DNA of 64,000 nucleotides from Sinorhizobium shofinae (GCA_001704765.1 MBFK01000093.1:1955-65954), one strand, 5' to 3'; counted from the first letter of the stretch, positions 16,161-26,136 are shown. Notes: generated by a model from the letters alone, not told the origin. Numbers and translations: made by a program.

Positions 16161-17222
16161 ATGAACATCAAGAGCCTTCTTCTCGGCTCCGCTGCTGCTC
16201 TTGCAGCAGTATCCGGCGCTCAGGCTGCTGACGCTATCGTCGCTGCCGAGCCGGAGCCCATGGAATACGTTCGCGTCTGCGACGCTTTCGGCACGGGCTA
16301 CTTCTACATCCCGGGCACGGAAACCTGCCTGAAGATCGGCGGCTTCATCCGCGTTCAGGGCTCGTTCGGTCGTGACGCTGCTGACAGCCGTTACAATACC
16401 GAGAACTTCGACATCGATGGCGATGGCGTCAACGATCAGTCCACGTCCGACTGGGATGTCTTCTCCCGCGCTTACATCTCGTTCGACGCCAAGAGCGACA
16501 CGGAATACGGCACGCTCACCGGCTTCTTCGCCGCTGAGTTCAACGCAGACAACGACAGCGACTCTGGCGATAGCGACTTCATCGACGTCGACGAAGCCTA
16601 CATCCAGCTCGGCGGCCTGAAGGCCGGCTTCTTCTACAGCTGGTGGGATAAGGGCCTGAACGGTGAAACCGACACGCTCGGCAACTTCACCGAATTCAAC
16701 TCGGTTGCCTACCTCTATGATGGCGGCACCTTCCAGGCCGGTATCTCGGTCGATGAACTCGAAGGCGCAACCACCAAGGCTAACGGCGTCGGCGTTGCCG
16801 GTATCGTTTCCGCTACGCTCGGTGGCGTAAGCTTCGACCTGCTCGGCGGCTTCGACACCGAACTCGAAGAAGGCGCGATCCGCGCTCTGCTCTCTGCAGA
16901 CGTTGGTCCGGGCACCTTCCAGGCCGCTGCGATCTGGGCATCCGACCCGAACGCTTACTGGGCTCGTTCCGAGTGGAGCGTTGCTGCTTCTTACCGCTTC
17001 AACGCAACCGAGAAGTTCGCAATCACCCCCGGCGCTCAGTACTTCGGTAACCTGCAAGACTCGTACACGAGCTTCGGTAGCGACGATGCGTGGCGCGTTG
17101 GCGTAACGGCTGACTACCAGATCACCGAAGGTCTCGCCACTCGTCTGTCGGTTCAGTACGAAGATGAGGACAACGGCGACGATCAGGTCTTCGGCTTCCT
17201 CCGCCTGCAGCGTGACTTCTAA
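16161..17222 (+). CDS. ropA: RopA-type outer-membrane porin
   Basis: A 353-residue protein. Residues 1-22 are a signal peptide ending SGAQAADA. The mature protein has the alphaproteobacterial porin (Porin_2) start, EYVRVCDAFGTGYFYIPGTE and CLKIGGFIRVQG, with two conserved Cys. Repeated amphipathic strands rich in Tyr and Asp follow, and the C-terminal strand ends FLRLQRDF with the terminal Phe needed for BAM recognition. Codon use shifts toward GCT and CGT, as expected for very abundant proteins. TGGAGGT precedes the ATG and a strong terminator follows. It should form the general diffusion pore of the outer membrane. Confidence 0.93.
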   Translation: MNIKSLLLGSAAALAAVSGAQAADAIVAAEPEPMEYVRVCDAFGTGYFYIPGTETCLKIGGFIRVQGSFGRDAADSRYNTENFDIDGDGVNDQSTSDWDVFSRAYISFDAKSDTEYGTLTGFFAAEFNADNDSDSGDSDFIDVDEAYIQLGGLKAGFFYSWWDKGLNGETDTLGNFTEFNSVAYLYDGGTFQAGISVDELEGATTKANGVGVAGIVSATLGGVSFDLLGGFDTELEEGAIRALLSADVGPGTFQAAAIWASDPNAYWARSEWSVAASYRFNATEKFAITPGAQYFGNLQDSYTSFGSDDAWRVGVTADYQITEGLATRLSVQYEDEDNGDDQVFGFLRLQRDF

Positions 17223-17250
17223 TCTGACCTGACCTCGGTCAGTAAGGAGA

Positions 17251-17280
17251 AGCCCGGCTCTTGAGCCGGGCTTTTTCTTT
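17251..17280 (+). terminator. Rho-independent terminator of the porin gene
   Basis: AGCCCGGCTC and GAGCCGGGCT form a perfect 10-bp stem separated by two T, followed by TTTTCTTT. It lies 28 bases after the stop. Confidence 0.92.
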
Positions 17281-17370
17281 ATGTGTCGAGTGTAGGGAAG
17301 CTGCAACGCGGAATGAGATTCTACGGCAGGCAAATGCGACCCCCTCGGGGACCCACAGTTGGGACGTTGC

Positions 17371-18270
17371 TTAGCCTCGAATAAAGGCGGCGATCTCGTT
17401 TCTGAGGCCATCGCGGTGCAATAGCGGCGCATGGCCCTGTCCGCTGGCGGTCATGGTCACCAGGCCAGGGTGCCGTCGCATCATTTCCCGGACGGCCGAC
17501 TCGCTGAGCAGCCGTGAATGTTCGCCCCGAACAACCATCATCGGCAGGCCGGCGAAGGCCTCGAATTGCGGCCAGAGATCCGGTAGTTCGCTCTCTTCGG
17601 TGAGGCCCTGGAGTTGCGCTGCGATCGCCGGATCGAAGTCGGCGATTGGGACTCCGCCTTCGTCACGATAGATCGCTTCGGCCATCTCTCGCCAGTCCTG
17701 TGGGCTGAGAAGGGGAAAGTCTTCTCCGTGCACGCGCTGGAGGAAATTTGGTGCGTCCGCCCAGCTACTCGGCCTCTGCGGCGCATTGAGGTAGTCCCTG
17801 ATCCTCAGCAGCCCTTCGATCTCGATCACCGGACCGATGTCGTTGAGCACGACACGTGCGATGAGGGCAGGGGCTGAAGTCACGAGGTGATGCAGGATGA
17901 GGCCGCCCCGCGAGGTGCCGATGAAGGTCGCCTTGTCGATGCCGAAATATGCGCAGGCCGTGATGACGTCCTCTGCCTCGACGGCGATCGTGTAACGGCT
18001 TTTGTCACTGTCGCGCTCCGACTGTCCCCGGCCGCGATAATCAAGCGTGATAACGGGATGCGCACCGCCCTCGGGCGAGGCAAGGAAGGCGGCCAGGAGA
18101 TGAAAATCGCGGCTGTTGCGCGTCAGCCCGGGCAAGCAGACGACGGGCGTCTTTTCCTCGCGCCGCATGACTTCGCTACCGTAGCGTCTGCCGTAGAGCC
18201 TGAGGCCGTCTCTTGCGCGAAAATAGTGCTCCTGAAACATCTGCTCCTCACGCACCAGATGCTCTCGCAT
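17371..18270 (-). CDS. alpha/beta-fold hydrolase
   Basis: A 299-residue protein. The fold is marked by VVCLPGLTRNSRDFHLLAAF (oxyanion-hole region), DYRGRGQSERD, the nucleophile elbow GTSRGG (Ser around residue 130), an acid after VVRGEHSRLLSE, and the final histidine in SGQGHAPLL. This is a soluble cytoplasmic hydrolase of the esterase/haloalkane-dehalogenase-like superfamily; the substrate is unknown. The ATG at 18270 has AAGGTGG before it, but an in-frame ATG at 18240 with GAGGAG just upstream is an alternative. The lytic transglycosylase gene lies 52 bases upstream in the same direction. Confidence 0.8.
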   Translation of the reverse strand: MREHLVREEQMFQEHYFRARDGLRLYGRRYGSEVMRREEKTPVVCLPGLTRNSRDFHLLAAFLASPEGGAHPVITLDYRGRGQSERDSDKSRYTIAVEAEDVITACAYFGIDKATFIGTSRGGLILHHLVTSAPALIARVVLNDIGPVIEIEGLLRIRDYLNAPQRPSSWADAPNFLQRVHGEDFPLLSPQDWREMAEAIYRDEGGVPIADFDPAIAAQLQGLTEESELPDLWPQFEAFAGLPMMVVRGEHSRLLSESAVREMMRRHPGLVTMTASGQGHAPLLHRDGLRNEIAAFIRG

Positions 18271-18322
18271 GGTTCCACCTTCGCTTGCACATTGCCGGAT
18301 TGTCCTCGCCTGCAGACCCAGC

Positions 18323-20389
18323 TCAGGAAGGGTTGCGACCCATTCTCAGGTCCGCGACGATGTCCGCCTTCTGCCCAAGGCGGGATTTGTACACCTGGTA
18401 ATTCTCCATTACCCGCTGAACATAGTTTCGTGTTTCCTGAAAGGGAATGCGTTCGATCCAGTCGACCACCTCGTCGATTGGCTTGCCGCGCGGGTCGCCG
18501 TAGTGTGCCAGCCATTCCGGCACGCGGCGGGGCCCGGCATTGTAGGCGATGAATGTCAGAATGTAGGAGCCACCGAAGCTGTCGATCTGCTCGCCGAGAT
18601 AGTGCGAGCCGAGGGTTGCGTTGTAGCCGGCGTCCGTCGTCAGCCGGTCCTTGGAATAGGCAAGGCCGTAGCGGCTGGCGACACCCTTCGCCGTCCCCGG
18701 CAGAAGCTGCAGCAGGCCGCGGGCATTAGCAGCGGAGACAGCGGCCGGATTGAAGGCGCTTTCCTGGCGGGCGATCGCGTAGGCAAGTGCCTTGCCGGCC
18801 CCGCTGATATTGGCGTCCGACGGGATGACGCCGAGGGGAAAGGCAAGCGCGGCGACATCGATGCCGCGGCCGAACGCGATCTTGCCGATCTGCAGGGACA
18901 GCTGATGGTTGCCCGCCTTTTCCGCCCGTGCCGAGAGAATGGCAAGTTCACCCGGGCTGGTCAGTTCCTCGGCGAGCGCCCGGTAGAGGCTCTCCGCGCG
19001 CCAGCCATGGCCGTCTGCTTCCAGTCGTTCGATCGCCCGAACCGCTTCGCGGCCTTCCAGTCGTGCGTGATCCTCTGGAGTTGGCGAGGGATAAGTGACG
19101 TTCAGGGTTGGGCGGCCAAGTCGCGCCGCGGCGAGCTGGCCGTAGAATGTGCCGGGATAACGGGCCGCATTGGCGAAATAATCGTCCGAACTCCCGGGGC
19201 CGCCGGCCTCGGCGGCACGTCCCAGCCAATACCAGGCCCGCGACGCCGAAATCGGCCGGCTGGACGCCTCAAGGATCTTGCGAAAGTGACGTGCGGCCGT
19301 CGTTGGATCTTCCAGCCCGCGAAGCGCGTACCATCCAGCGTGGAATTCGGCGTCCACGATGTCGGTCGATTGGGTTGCGGCGTGGTTGGCGGCAACTCGG
19401 TAGGCTCCGCGGAAGTCGCCCTTGTCGAGCAGGCCCCGGCTGATGATCCTTTGTTCCGTCCACCATTCGCCGGGATCGACGAGGGCATTGCTGTCTTTCG
19501 GTGTCAGGGCGAGAAGCTCTGCCGCCTCCTGGAATTTCTCCTGTTTGCGCAGATACTCGATGCGCACGAAGAGGCCGGCAGGATCGTCGCGCCAGGACGG
19601 GTCGATCGCCGCAATCAGCGCCGCTGCCTTGCCGTGGCCGCGGACGACGGCAGCCCAGGCTCTGTAGAGCGATTGTGCCTTGCCTAGTTCGCTGAATCGC
19701 TGCGCCTGCTCGACGCGACTGCGGTAGAGAAGCATCTCCATGCGGCGCCGATGGTCGGCAGGCGTAAGGAAGGAGGAGAATTCCGAAAGGATTTTGGTTT
19801 CCGTCTCTTTGTCCAGCGCCTCCTTGGACCATAAGGCACGCACGTGGCGCGCTGCCGCGTCACCTTTTCCCTCGGCCACAAGCGAGCGTGCGAGAATGAT
19901 GGCGCCATCTGCCGTTTCCGGCCGGGTCGAGCCGAAGGCGGCGATCACGTCTGCCGGAGGCGGATTTTCGCGGTAAAGCGCGCGTTCGGAATGGGCGCGT
20001 AGCGCCTTCAGGCCGGGCCAGCCCTGAAGCTCACGCTGCGCTTCGGCAATTTCGTAAGATGGGATGTCCTTCTGGCCGGAAACGGCGATTGCCCAGGTGA
20101 GGATATGCCGGTCGAGCGTTCCCGCACGCATGCGGTTGCGGATGGTGACCGCCTCGGCTGGGTTGCGATCGGACAGGGCATCGAGACCGGCCTTCAAATC
20201 TGCCTCGATAGGTGCGACCGCGGCCCGTATGGCGCCGGTGACCTCGTTGGCCACGACGCGCCCCGATTTGTTGGTAGAGCCGGGCTTGCCCGTCGGTACG
20301 GGTATGCGAGTCTCGGTTGCGAAGCCGGCAGAGGCCAGCATCGCGGCACCGAAAATGGCGGCGACAGGCAGAAAGAGTGGTCCGCGCAT
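18323..20389 (-). CDS. slt: soluble lytic murein transglycosylase (Slt70-like)
   Basis: 688 residues from the ATG that places a signal peptide (LFLPVAAIFGAAMLASAGFA) at the N-terminus; a 29-residue longer in-frame start exists at 20476. Residues ~60-500 are the alpha-helical superhelical U/L domain. The C-terminal SLT domain has the catalytic Glu in AIARQESAFNP, then ARGLLQLLPGTAKGVA and FIAYNAGPRRV. It cleaves peptidoglycan to 1,6-anhydro products in the periplasm during wall turnover. It is divergent from dapA, whose product feeds the DAP pathway for the same wall. Confidence 0.9.
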   Translation of the reverse strand: MRGPLFLPVAAIFGAAMLASAGFATETRIPVPTGKPGSTNKSGRVVANEVTGAIRAAVAPIEADLKAGLDALSDRNPAEAVTIRNRMRAGTLDRHILTWAIAVSGQKDIPSYEIAEAQRELQGWPGLKALRAHSERALYRENPPPADVIAAFGSTRPETADGAIILARSLVAEGKGDAAARHVRALWSKEALDKETETKILSEFSSFLTPADHRRRMEMLLYRSRVEQAQRFSELGKAQSLYRAWAAVVRGHGKAAALIAAIDPSWRDDPAGLFVRIEYLRKQEKFQEAAELLALTPKDSNALVDPGEWWTEQRIISRGLLDKGDFRGAYRVAANHAATQSTDIVDAEFHAGWYALRGLEDPTTAARHFRKILEASSRPISASRAWYWLGRAAEAGGPGSSDDYFANAARYPGTFYGQLAAARLGRPTLNVTYPSPTPEDHARLEGREAVRAIERLEADGHGWRAESLYRALAEELTSPGELAILSARAEKAGNHQLSLQIGKIAFGRGIDVAALAFPLGVIPSDANISGAGKALAYAIARQESAFNPAAVSAANARGLLQLLPGTAKGVASRYGLAYSKDRLTTDAGYNATLGSHYLGEQIDSFGGSYILTFIAYNAGPRRVPEWLAHYGDPRGKPIDEVVDWIERIPFQETRNYVQRVMENYQVYKSRLGQKADIVADLRMGRNPS

Positions 20390-20689
20390 CAAGCCCCGTG
20401 CTTCCCCGTTTCTCTCAACTTCATTAGCTGCCGGATTCTCTAACGAAAAGTTAGCGGGCATTCGCGATCGCTGCAATCGCCGGCAAAAGGCCCGTGATCG
20501 CGCGTTCCTGCCTGCTCCACCCGTTCACGACGCGCGTCGAGCGATCGAATTGCAGGGAAACTGGCAGGAAATGCGCCTGTCCGACGCTTGCCGCGGCCAT
20601 GTCACATGATTATGGTGCGGCAGTTTCTAACCGTCGATTGCGGCCAAAGCGTGGGCGTGTTTTGCCCCTTCAGCCGTCAGGAGTTGTGC
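20390..20689. other. divergent promoter region between slt and dapA
   Basis: 300 bases without a credible gene. A small dyad, CTAAC-GAAAA-GTTAG, lies at 20440-20454 upstream of slt. AGGAG before 20690 is the dapA ribosome site. Promoters for both genes should lie here but are not clear by eye. Confidence 0.4.
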
Positions 20690-21574
20690 ATGTTCAAGGG
20701 TTCCATTCCCGCACTCGTAACCCCGTTCACGTCCACCGGCGCGGTGGATGCGGCAAGTTTCGTCGCGCATGTGGAATGGCAGATAAAAGAGGGTAGCCAC
20801 GGCCTGGTGCCCGTGGGCACGACCGGTGAATCGCCGACCCTTTCGCACGAGGAACACAAGCAGGTGGTGGAACTCTGCGTCGAAGCGGCTCAGCGGCGCG
20901 TGCCGGTTATCGCAGGTGCTGGCTCGAACAACACGACCGAGGCGATCGAACTTGCGCAGCACGCCGAGAAGGCCGGCGCGGATGCCATCCTGGTCGTGAC
21001 ACCCTATTACAACAAGCCGACGCAGAAGGGCCTCTTCGCCCACTTTGCCGCGATTGCTGAAAGCGTGAAGCTGCCGATCGTCATCTACAATATTCCCGGC
21101 CGCTCGGTGGTCGACATGAGCGTCGAAACCATGGCGGCGCTGGCAAGGGCCTATCCGACGATCATCGGTGTCAAGGACGCGACCGGCAAGATCGAGCGCG
21201 TTTCCGAGCAGCGCATGGCCTGCGGCAAGAGTTTCGTCCAGCTCTCCGGTGAGGATGCGACGGCGCTCGGCTTCAACGCGCATGGAGGTGTCGGCTGCAT
21301 CTCCGTGACCGCCAATGTCGCACCGCGCCTCTGCGCCGAATTCCAGGAGGCAACGCTTGCCGGCGACTTCGCCAAAGCGCTGGAATATCAGGACCAGCTG
21401 ATGCCGCTTCACAAGGCCATCTTCATGGAGCCCGGCCTCTGCGGTGCAAAATATGCGCTTCATCGCCTCGGGCGGATGGGCCGCGCCGTGCGCTCGCCCC
21501 TGCTGCCGACGCTCGAGCCGTCGACCGAAGCAGCCATCGATGCGGCGCTGCGACATGCAGGATTGATGAACTGA
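20690..21574 (+). CDS. dapA: 4-hydroxy-tetrahydrodipicolinate synthase
   Basis: A 294-residue TIM-barrel enzyme condensing pyruvate with aspartate semialdehyde, the first committed step of lysine and DAP synthesis. Motifs: [17 protein letters not shown] (substrate loop), [17 protein letters not shown] with catalytic Tyr, [12 protein letters not shown], and the Schiff-base lysine in [12 protein letters not shown] (residue 161). The start is chosen by TCAGGAG upstream and the family N-terminus [13 protein letters not shown]; the frame is open further upstream. Its stop overlaps the smpB start by one base (TGATG). Confidence 0.96.
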   Translation: MFKGSIPALVTPFTSTGAVDAASFVAHVEWQIKEGSHGLVPVGTTGESPTLSHEEHKQVVELCVEAAQRRVPVIAGAGSNNTTEAIELAQHAEKAGADAILVVTPYYNKPTQKGLFAHFAAIAESVKLPIVIYNIPGRSVVDMSVETMAALARAYPTIIGVKDATGKIERVSEQRMACGKSFVQLSGEDATALGFNAHGGVGCISVTANVAPRLCAEFQEATLAGDFAKALEYQDQLMPLHKAIFMEPGLCGAKYALHRLGRMGRAVRSPLLPTLEPSTEAAIDAALRHAGLMN

Positions 21575-22053
21575 TGGCACCCAAGGGCAGCGAGCGCACG
21601 GTCAGGAAAGTGGTGGCGGAAAATCGCAAGGCCCGCTTCAACTACGAGATCGTCGATACCTACGAGGCCGGTCTTGTGTTGACCGGTACGGAGGTCAAGT
21701 CGCTGCGCGATGGAAAGGCCAATATCTCGGAATCCTACGCGACCGACGAGGGCGGCGAGATTTGGCTGATCAATTCCTACCTGCCGGAATATCTCCAGGC
21801 CAATCGCTTCAACCACGAAACCCGGCGCCGCCGCAAATTGCTGTTGTCGAAGCGCGAGGTGAACCGGCTGCAGGGCGCCGTCAATCGCGAAGGCATGTCG
21901 CTCATTCCACTCAGGATCTATTTCAACGAGCGGGGCCGGGCGAAGCTGGAACTGGCGCTCGGCAAGGGCAAGAAGCTGCATGACAAGCGCGAGACGTCCA
22001 AGGAGCGCGACTGGAACCGGCAGAAGAACCGCCTGCTGAAGGAGCGCGGCTGA
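21574..22053 (+). CDS. smpB: SsrA (tmRNA)-binding protein
   Basis: A 159-residue protein of normal length. It starts with a basic stretch, then [40 protein letters not shown] and INSYLPEY, and ends with the basic tail [20 protein letters not shown] that enters the decoding centre. It carries tmRNA to stalled ribosomes for trans-translation. It is coupled to dapA by a TGATG junction. I looked for the tmRNA gene in the flanking gaps and did not find it. Confidence 0.96.
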   Translation: MAPKGSERTVRKVVAENRKARFNYEIVDTYEAGLVLTGTEVKSLRDGKANISESYATDEGGEIWLINSYLPEYLQANRFNHETRRRRKLLLSKREVNRLQGAVNREGMSLIPLRIYFNERGRAKLELALGKGKKLHDKRETSKERDWNRQKNRLLKERG

Positions 22054-22177
22054 GTCGCTGCCGCGCCGCCTTTTCCGTTGCCGCGGGAAGGCAACCAAAT
22101 AACAGGTCCGATCCGCGTCGCCCCGCCTGCGCAGAGGGGGCCGGGCCAGATTAATCGGGATCAGAATTGGTTTCCTA

Positions 22178-22756
22178 TTAAAGCTCGGCGTCGTTGGCGA
22201 CAGGCTCGGCCGGGCGCGGCACGCGTTCGGACGGCTCGCGACCGATCTCGCCCCTGAGCGTGGCCAGATCGATGAAGTGATCGGCCTGGCGGCGCAGGTC
22301 GTCGGCGATCATCGGCGGCTGCGTCGACATCGTCGAGACGACGGAGACCTTGCGTCCCTTGCGCTGCAGCGCCTCGACAAGCGTGGTGAAATCGCCGTCG
22401 CCCGAAAAGATCACCAGATGATCGACGGTTTCGGATTGCTCCATGGCGTCGATTGCCAGCTCGATATCCATGTTGCCCTTGATCTTGCGCCGTCCGAGCG
22501 AGTCCGTGAATTCCTTCGCCGGTTTGGTGACGACCTTGTAGCCGTTGTAATCCAGCCAGTCGATCAGCGGGCGGATCGACGAATATTCCTGGTCCTCGAT
22601 AAGTGCGGTGTAATAATAGGCGCGCAGCAGGTAACCACGTTTTTGGAACGCCTTCAGCAGCTTTCGGTAATCGATGTCGAAGCCCAGGCTCTTCGAGGCG
22701 GCGTAGAGATTGGCGCCGTCGATGAAAAGAGCGATTTTTTCGCGAGGATCGAACAT
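22178..22756 (-). CDS. NYN-domain (LabA/DUF88-like) predicted ribonuclease
   Basis: 192 residues from an ATG with AAGGAA seven bases upstream; an ATG 18 bases earlier is less well placed. The PIN-like NYN domain carries its acidic residues in ALFIDGANLYAASKSLG, in KGNMDIELAIDAM and in HLVIFSGDGDFTTLVEALQ. This is the LabA-like pattern of D..N, D and SGDGDF for metal-dependent RNA cleavage. The last 20 residues are a Pro/Glu-rich tail. The RNA target is unknown. The gene lies between smpB and rpoZ on the opposite strand, with an AT-rich dyad in its upstream region. Confidence 0.82.
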   Translation of the reverse strand: MFDPREKIALFIDGANLYAASKSLGFDIDYRKLLKAFQKRGYLLRAYYYTALIEDQEYSSIRPLIDWLDYNGYKVVTKPAKEFTDSLGRRKIKGNMDIELAIDAMEQSETVDHLVIFSGDGDFTTLVEALQRKGRKVSVVSTMSTQPPMIADDLRRQADHFIDLATLRGEIGREPSERVPRPAEPVANDAEL

Positions 22757-23222
22757 CGTAATTTCCTTTTCCATGCCCTGCGCATTATACCCAATCGCCC
22801 CGGCGGAAGGCGCGCAGAAAATAGGTGCATTACATTAATAATTGCTGATATTGCAAATAATGTAAGTTATGCCACGCATTAATCCAAGCGGCGTACGGTG
22901 CATATAGCAAGTTTTAGCAGTTGCTCCAGTTCATCCACACTTCAATTTACGATTGCTGGTGGAGTTTTTGGCTGTTATCTCCTGAAATACAATCCGTATC
23001 TGTATCCTTCGGTTGCATCGCGGATATGTCGTATTCTAACATGAGGCTGGGTATGATGTGAGCGCCGGATGCAGGAAAAACTTGAACTTATGCTGTTTTG
23101 ATTGTATCCGGGCGGCTAATTCCAGAAATCGGAGCTGCAAGTGCCGTCCTGTCGCGGCCGTTCCGGTTTCGTGTCGTTAATCATGCCGCGGCAGCCGCCG
23201 CGCTCTCGCAAAGGACAAGGCC
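22757..23222. other. AT-rich divergent region between the NYN gene and rpoZ
   Basis: 466 bases, unusually AT-rich for this genome between 22825 and 23100. It contains the TTACATTA/TAATGTAA dyad at 22830-22865. A possible rpoZ promoter at about 23080-23108 reads TTGAAC-N17-TATCCG. No small gene with a ribosome site was seen. Confidence 0.4.
22830..22865. promoter_or_regulatory. AT-rich inverted repeat upstream of the NYN-domain gene
   Basis: TTACATTA (22830-22837) and TAATGTAA (22858-22865) are perfect complements, with an inner TTGC...GCAA pair. The centre lies about 90 bases before the NYN gene start. It could be an operator or part of an AT-rich promoter. Confidence 0.35.
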
Positions 23223-23627
23223 ATGGCCCGCGTCACCGTCGAAGATTGCATCGACAAGGTCGAAAACCGTTTCGAACTCGTCCTGCTTGCCAGCCACCGC
23301 GCACGCCTGATTTCGCAGGGCGCCCCCATCACGATCGACCGCGACAACGACAAGAATCCGGTTGTTGCCCTGCGTGAGATCGCCGATGAAACCCTTTCGC
23401 CCGGCGATCTCAAGGAAGATCTGATTCATTCGCTGCAGAAGCATGTGGAAGTGGACGAGCCCGAGCCCGACGCGGCCGCGATCGCCCAGTCGGAAACCAC
23501 TACTTTCGCGGAGGCCGCGGAAGACGAAGACCAGCCGGAAGCCTTGACGTTCGATCGCATGTCCGAAGAGGAACTGTTGGCCGGCATCGAAGGGCTGGTG
23601 GCTCCGGAAAAGAGCGACGACTACTGA
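23223..23627 (+). CDS. rpoZ: DNA-directed RNA polymerase subunit omega
   Basis: A 134-residue protein. It starts [20 protein letters not shown], followed by [10 protein letters not shown] and [20 protein letters not shown], the omega core that holds the beta-prime subunit. The C-terminal ~60 residues are an acidic extension common in Rhizobiales. AAAGGACAAGG precedes the ATG. relA (rsh) follows after a strong terminator. Omega also takes part in the (p)ppGpp site of polymerase in many bacteria, so the adjacency to relA is functionally sensible. Confidence 0.95.
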   Translation: MARVTVEDCIDKVENRFELVLLASHRARLISQGAPITIDRDNDKNPVVALREIADETLSPGDLKEDLIHSLQKHVEVDEPEPDAAAIAQSETTTFAEAAEDEDQPEALTFDRMSEEELLAGIEGLVAPEKSDDY

Positions 23628-23668
23628 GATCCGTTCGCGAACAGCCGTTCCAAACGTGTTTTCGAAGC

Positions 23669-23705
23669 AGTGCGCCACTCATACGATTGGCGCACTTTTT
23701 GTTTG
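23669..23705 (+). terminator. Rho-independent terminator after rpoZ
   Basis: AGTGCGCCA and TGGCGCACT form a perfect 9-bp stem with a 10-base loop, followed by TTTTTGTTTG. It separates rpoZ from relA, whose start is 27 bases further on. Confidence 0.9.
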
Positions 23706-23731
23706 TCTGACTGTCATGGAGCCGCCCGCGG

Positions 23732-25957
23732 ATGATGCGCCAATACGAGCTCGTTGAGCGCGTGCAGAAATACAAGCCCGACGTGAACGAGGCCTTGCTG
23801 AACAAGGCCTATGTCTATGCCATGCAGAAGCACGGCCAGCAGAAGCGGGCAAGCGGCGATCCTTACATTTCCCACCCTCTGGAAGTGGCGGCGATCCTCA
23901 CAGAAATGCACCTCGACGAATCCACGATTGCCGTTGCGCTGCTGCATGACACGATCGAGGACACGACGGCGACGCGGCAGGAGATCGACGAACTCTTCGG
24001 CGAGGATATCGGGGCGCTTGTCGAGGGCCTGACGAAGATCAAGAAGCTCGACCTCGTCACCAAGAAAGCCAAGCAGGCCGAAAATCTGCGCAAGCTGCTA
24101 TTGGCGATATCGGATGATGTTCGCGTGCTGCTGGTGAAGCTTGCGGATCGGCTGCACAACATGCGCACCCTCGACCACATGTCGGCGGAAAAGCGCGCGC
24201 GCATCTCCGAGGAGACGATGGACATCTATGCGCCGCTGGCCGGGCGCATGGGCATGCAGGACATGCGCGAGGAGCTCGAGAACCTCGCTTTCCGCCATAT
24301 CAATCCCGAGGCCTACGAGACCGTCACCAGGAGACTGGAAGAGCTCTCCCAACGCAACGAGGGCTTGATCAAGAAGATCGAGGAGGAGCTGAGCGAGCTG
24401 CTGCAGGCCGAGGGGTTGAAGAATGCTCAGGTGAGGGGGCGTCAGAAGAAGCCCTATTCCGTCTTCCGCAAGATGCAGTCGAAATCGCTTTCCTTCGAAC
24501 AGCTGTCGGACGTCTGGGGCTTCCGCATCATCGTCGATGATATTCCCTCGTGCTATCGGGCGCTTGGTATCGTGCATACCCGCTGGCGCGTCGTTCCCGG
24601 CCGCTTCAAGGACTATATTTCGACGCCGAAGCAGAACGACTATCAGTCGATCCACACGACGATCATCGGGCCATCGCGCCAACGCATCGAGCTGCAGATC
24701 CGCACCAGGCGCATGCATGAGATCGCCGAATATGGCATCGCGGCCCATGCGCTCTACAAGGACCGGGACGCTGTCACGGGCGACCTGACACGGTCTCCGA
24801 CGTCGAACGCCTACGCCTGGCTGCGCCGCACGATCGAGTCGCTCGCCGAAGGCGATAATCCCGAGGAATTTCTGGAGCACACCAAGCTCGAGCTCTTCCA
24901 GGACCAGGTCTTCTGCTTCACTCCCAAGGGGCAATTGATCGCGCTGCCGCGTGGCGCGACGCCGATCGACTTCGCCTATGCGGTGCACACCAATATCGGC
25001 GATACTTGCGTGGGCGCGAAGATCAACGGCCGCATCATGCCGCTTGTCACCCGCCTCAACAATGGCGATGAGGTGGAGATCATCCGCTCGGGTATTCAGG
25101 TGCCGCCACCTGCCTGGGAGGAGATCGTCGTCACCGGCAAGGCGCGCGCGGCGATCCGGCGCGCCACCCGTGCCGCCGTCCGCAAGCAGTATGCGGGTCT
25201 CGGGTATCGCATCCTGGAGCGCACCTTCGAACGGGCCGGCAAGACCTTCTCGCGCGAGGGGCTGAAGCCGGTGCTGCACCGGCTTGGCCAGAAGGAGGTC
25301 GAGGATGCGATCGCCGCCGTCGGCCGGGGCGAACTCTCCTCGCTCGACGTGCTACGCGCCGTCTTCCCCGATCACCAGGACGAACGCGTGACCGTCAAGC
25401 CGAGTGCAGACGACGGTTGGTTCAACATGCGCAGCGCCGCGGGCATGATCTTCAAGCTGCCGGAGCGCTCGAAGGAGGCCGCGGTGGCGGCGCAGGCGGA
25501 AGGACCGGAAGCGCTGCCGATCCGCGGCCTTTCCGGCAATGCCGAGGTACATTTCAGTCCCGCCGGGGCCGTTCCCGGCGATCGCATCGTCGGCATCATG
25601 GACAGGGATAAGGGCATCACCATCTATCCCATCCAGTCGCCGATCCTGCAGAAATTCGATGAGGAGCCGGAGCGTTGGATCGACGTTCGCTGGGACCTCG
25701 ACGAGGCCAACAATAACCGCTTCATGGCACGGATCGCCGTGAGCGCGCTTAACGAACCCGGCACGCTGGCAGAGATCGCGCAGGCGATCGCCACGAGCGA
25801 CGTCAATATCCGCTCCCTTTCCATGGGCCGCGTCGCCGCCGATTTCAGCGAATTGCAGTTCGACCTCGAGGTCTGGGATCTGCGGCAGCTCAATCATCTG
25901 ATGACGCAGCTCAAAGAATTGCCGAGCATTTCGATGGTCAAGCGCCTCTTCGAATAA
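23732..25957 (+). CDS. relA: bifunctional (p)ppGpp synthetase/hydrolase (Rsh family)
   Basis: A 741-residue protein with the full RelA/SpoT order. The HD hydrolase (about 25-190) has SHPLEVAAILTEMHLD and ALLHDTIEDT intact. The synthetase (about 240-360) has VWGFRIIVDD and TPKQNDYQSIHTT. A TGS domain starting CFTPKGQLIALPRGATP follows at ~390-450, and a C-terminal ACT domain (ALNEPGTLAEIAQAIATSDV) at ~665-735. Both catalytic sites look complete, so it should make and degrade the stringent-response alarmone, as the single Rsh of rhizobia does. Two adjacent ATG codons could start it; the first is used. Confidence 0.95.
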   Translation: MMRQYELVERVQKYKPDVNEALLNKAYVYAMQKHGQQKRASGDPYISHPLEVAAILTEMHLDESTIAVALLHDTIEDTTATRQEIDELFGEDIGALVEGLTKIKKLDLVTKKAKQAENLRKLLLAISDDVRVLLVKLADRLHNMRTLDHMSAEKRARISEETMDIYAPLAGRMGMQDMREELENLAFRHINPEAYETVTRRLEELSQRNEGLIKKIEEELSELLQAEGLKNAQVRGRQKKPYSVFRKMQSKSLSFEQLSDVWGFRIIVDDIPSCYRALGIVHTRWRVVPGRFKDYISTPKQNDYQSIHTTIIGPSRQRIELQIRTRRMHEIAEYGIAAHALYKDRDAVTGDLTRSPTSNAYAWLRRTIESLAEGDNPEEFLEHTKLELFQDQVFCFTPKGQLIALPRGATPIDFAYAVHTNIGDTCVGAKINGRIMPLVTRLNNGDEVEIIRSGIQVPPPAWEEIVVTGKARAAIRRATRAAVRKQYAGLGYRILERTFERAGKTFSREGLKPVLHRLGQKEVEDAIAAVGRGELSSLDVLRAVFPDHQDERVTVKPSADDGWFNMRSAAGMIFKLPERSKEAAVAAQAEGPEALPIRGLSGNAEVHFSPAGAVPGDRIVGIMDRDKGITIYPIQSPILQKFDEEPERWIDVRWDLDEANNNRFMARIAVSALNEPGTLAEIAQAIATSDVNIRSLSMGRVAADFSELQFDLEVWDLRQLNHLMTQLKELPSISMVKRLFE

Positions 25958-26136
25958 GCCTCTCTTAGGTTCGGTGCGAGGTTCGGTCTGCTCTCTATGC
26001 CTCTTTCTTGAGCAGCGGGAAGCGTTGAACCGGCGCGCCATGCGCACAGTGCATGGCTGCCGGTTGATCATGACGCTGGTAGAACACCGATCGCTAAATT
26101 ACTTTTCGGATCGGGAGGTAAACGAAGAGGTTTGCC

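Noticed and set aside
22054-22177. tmRNA gene near smpB
   Set aside because: Looked for tRNA-like ends (GGTTCGA...CCA) in the smpB flanks; none fits and the gap is too short.
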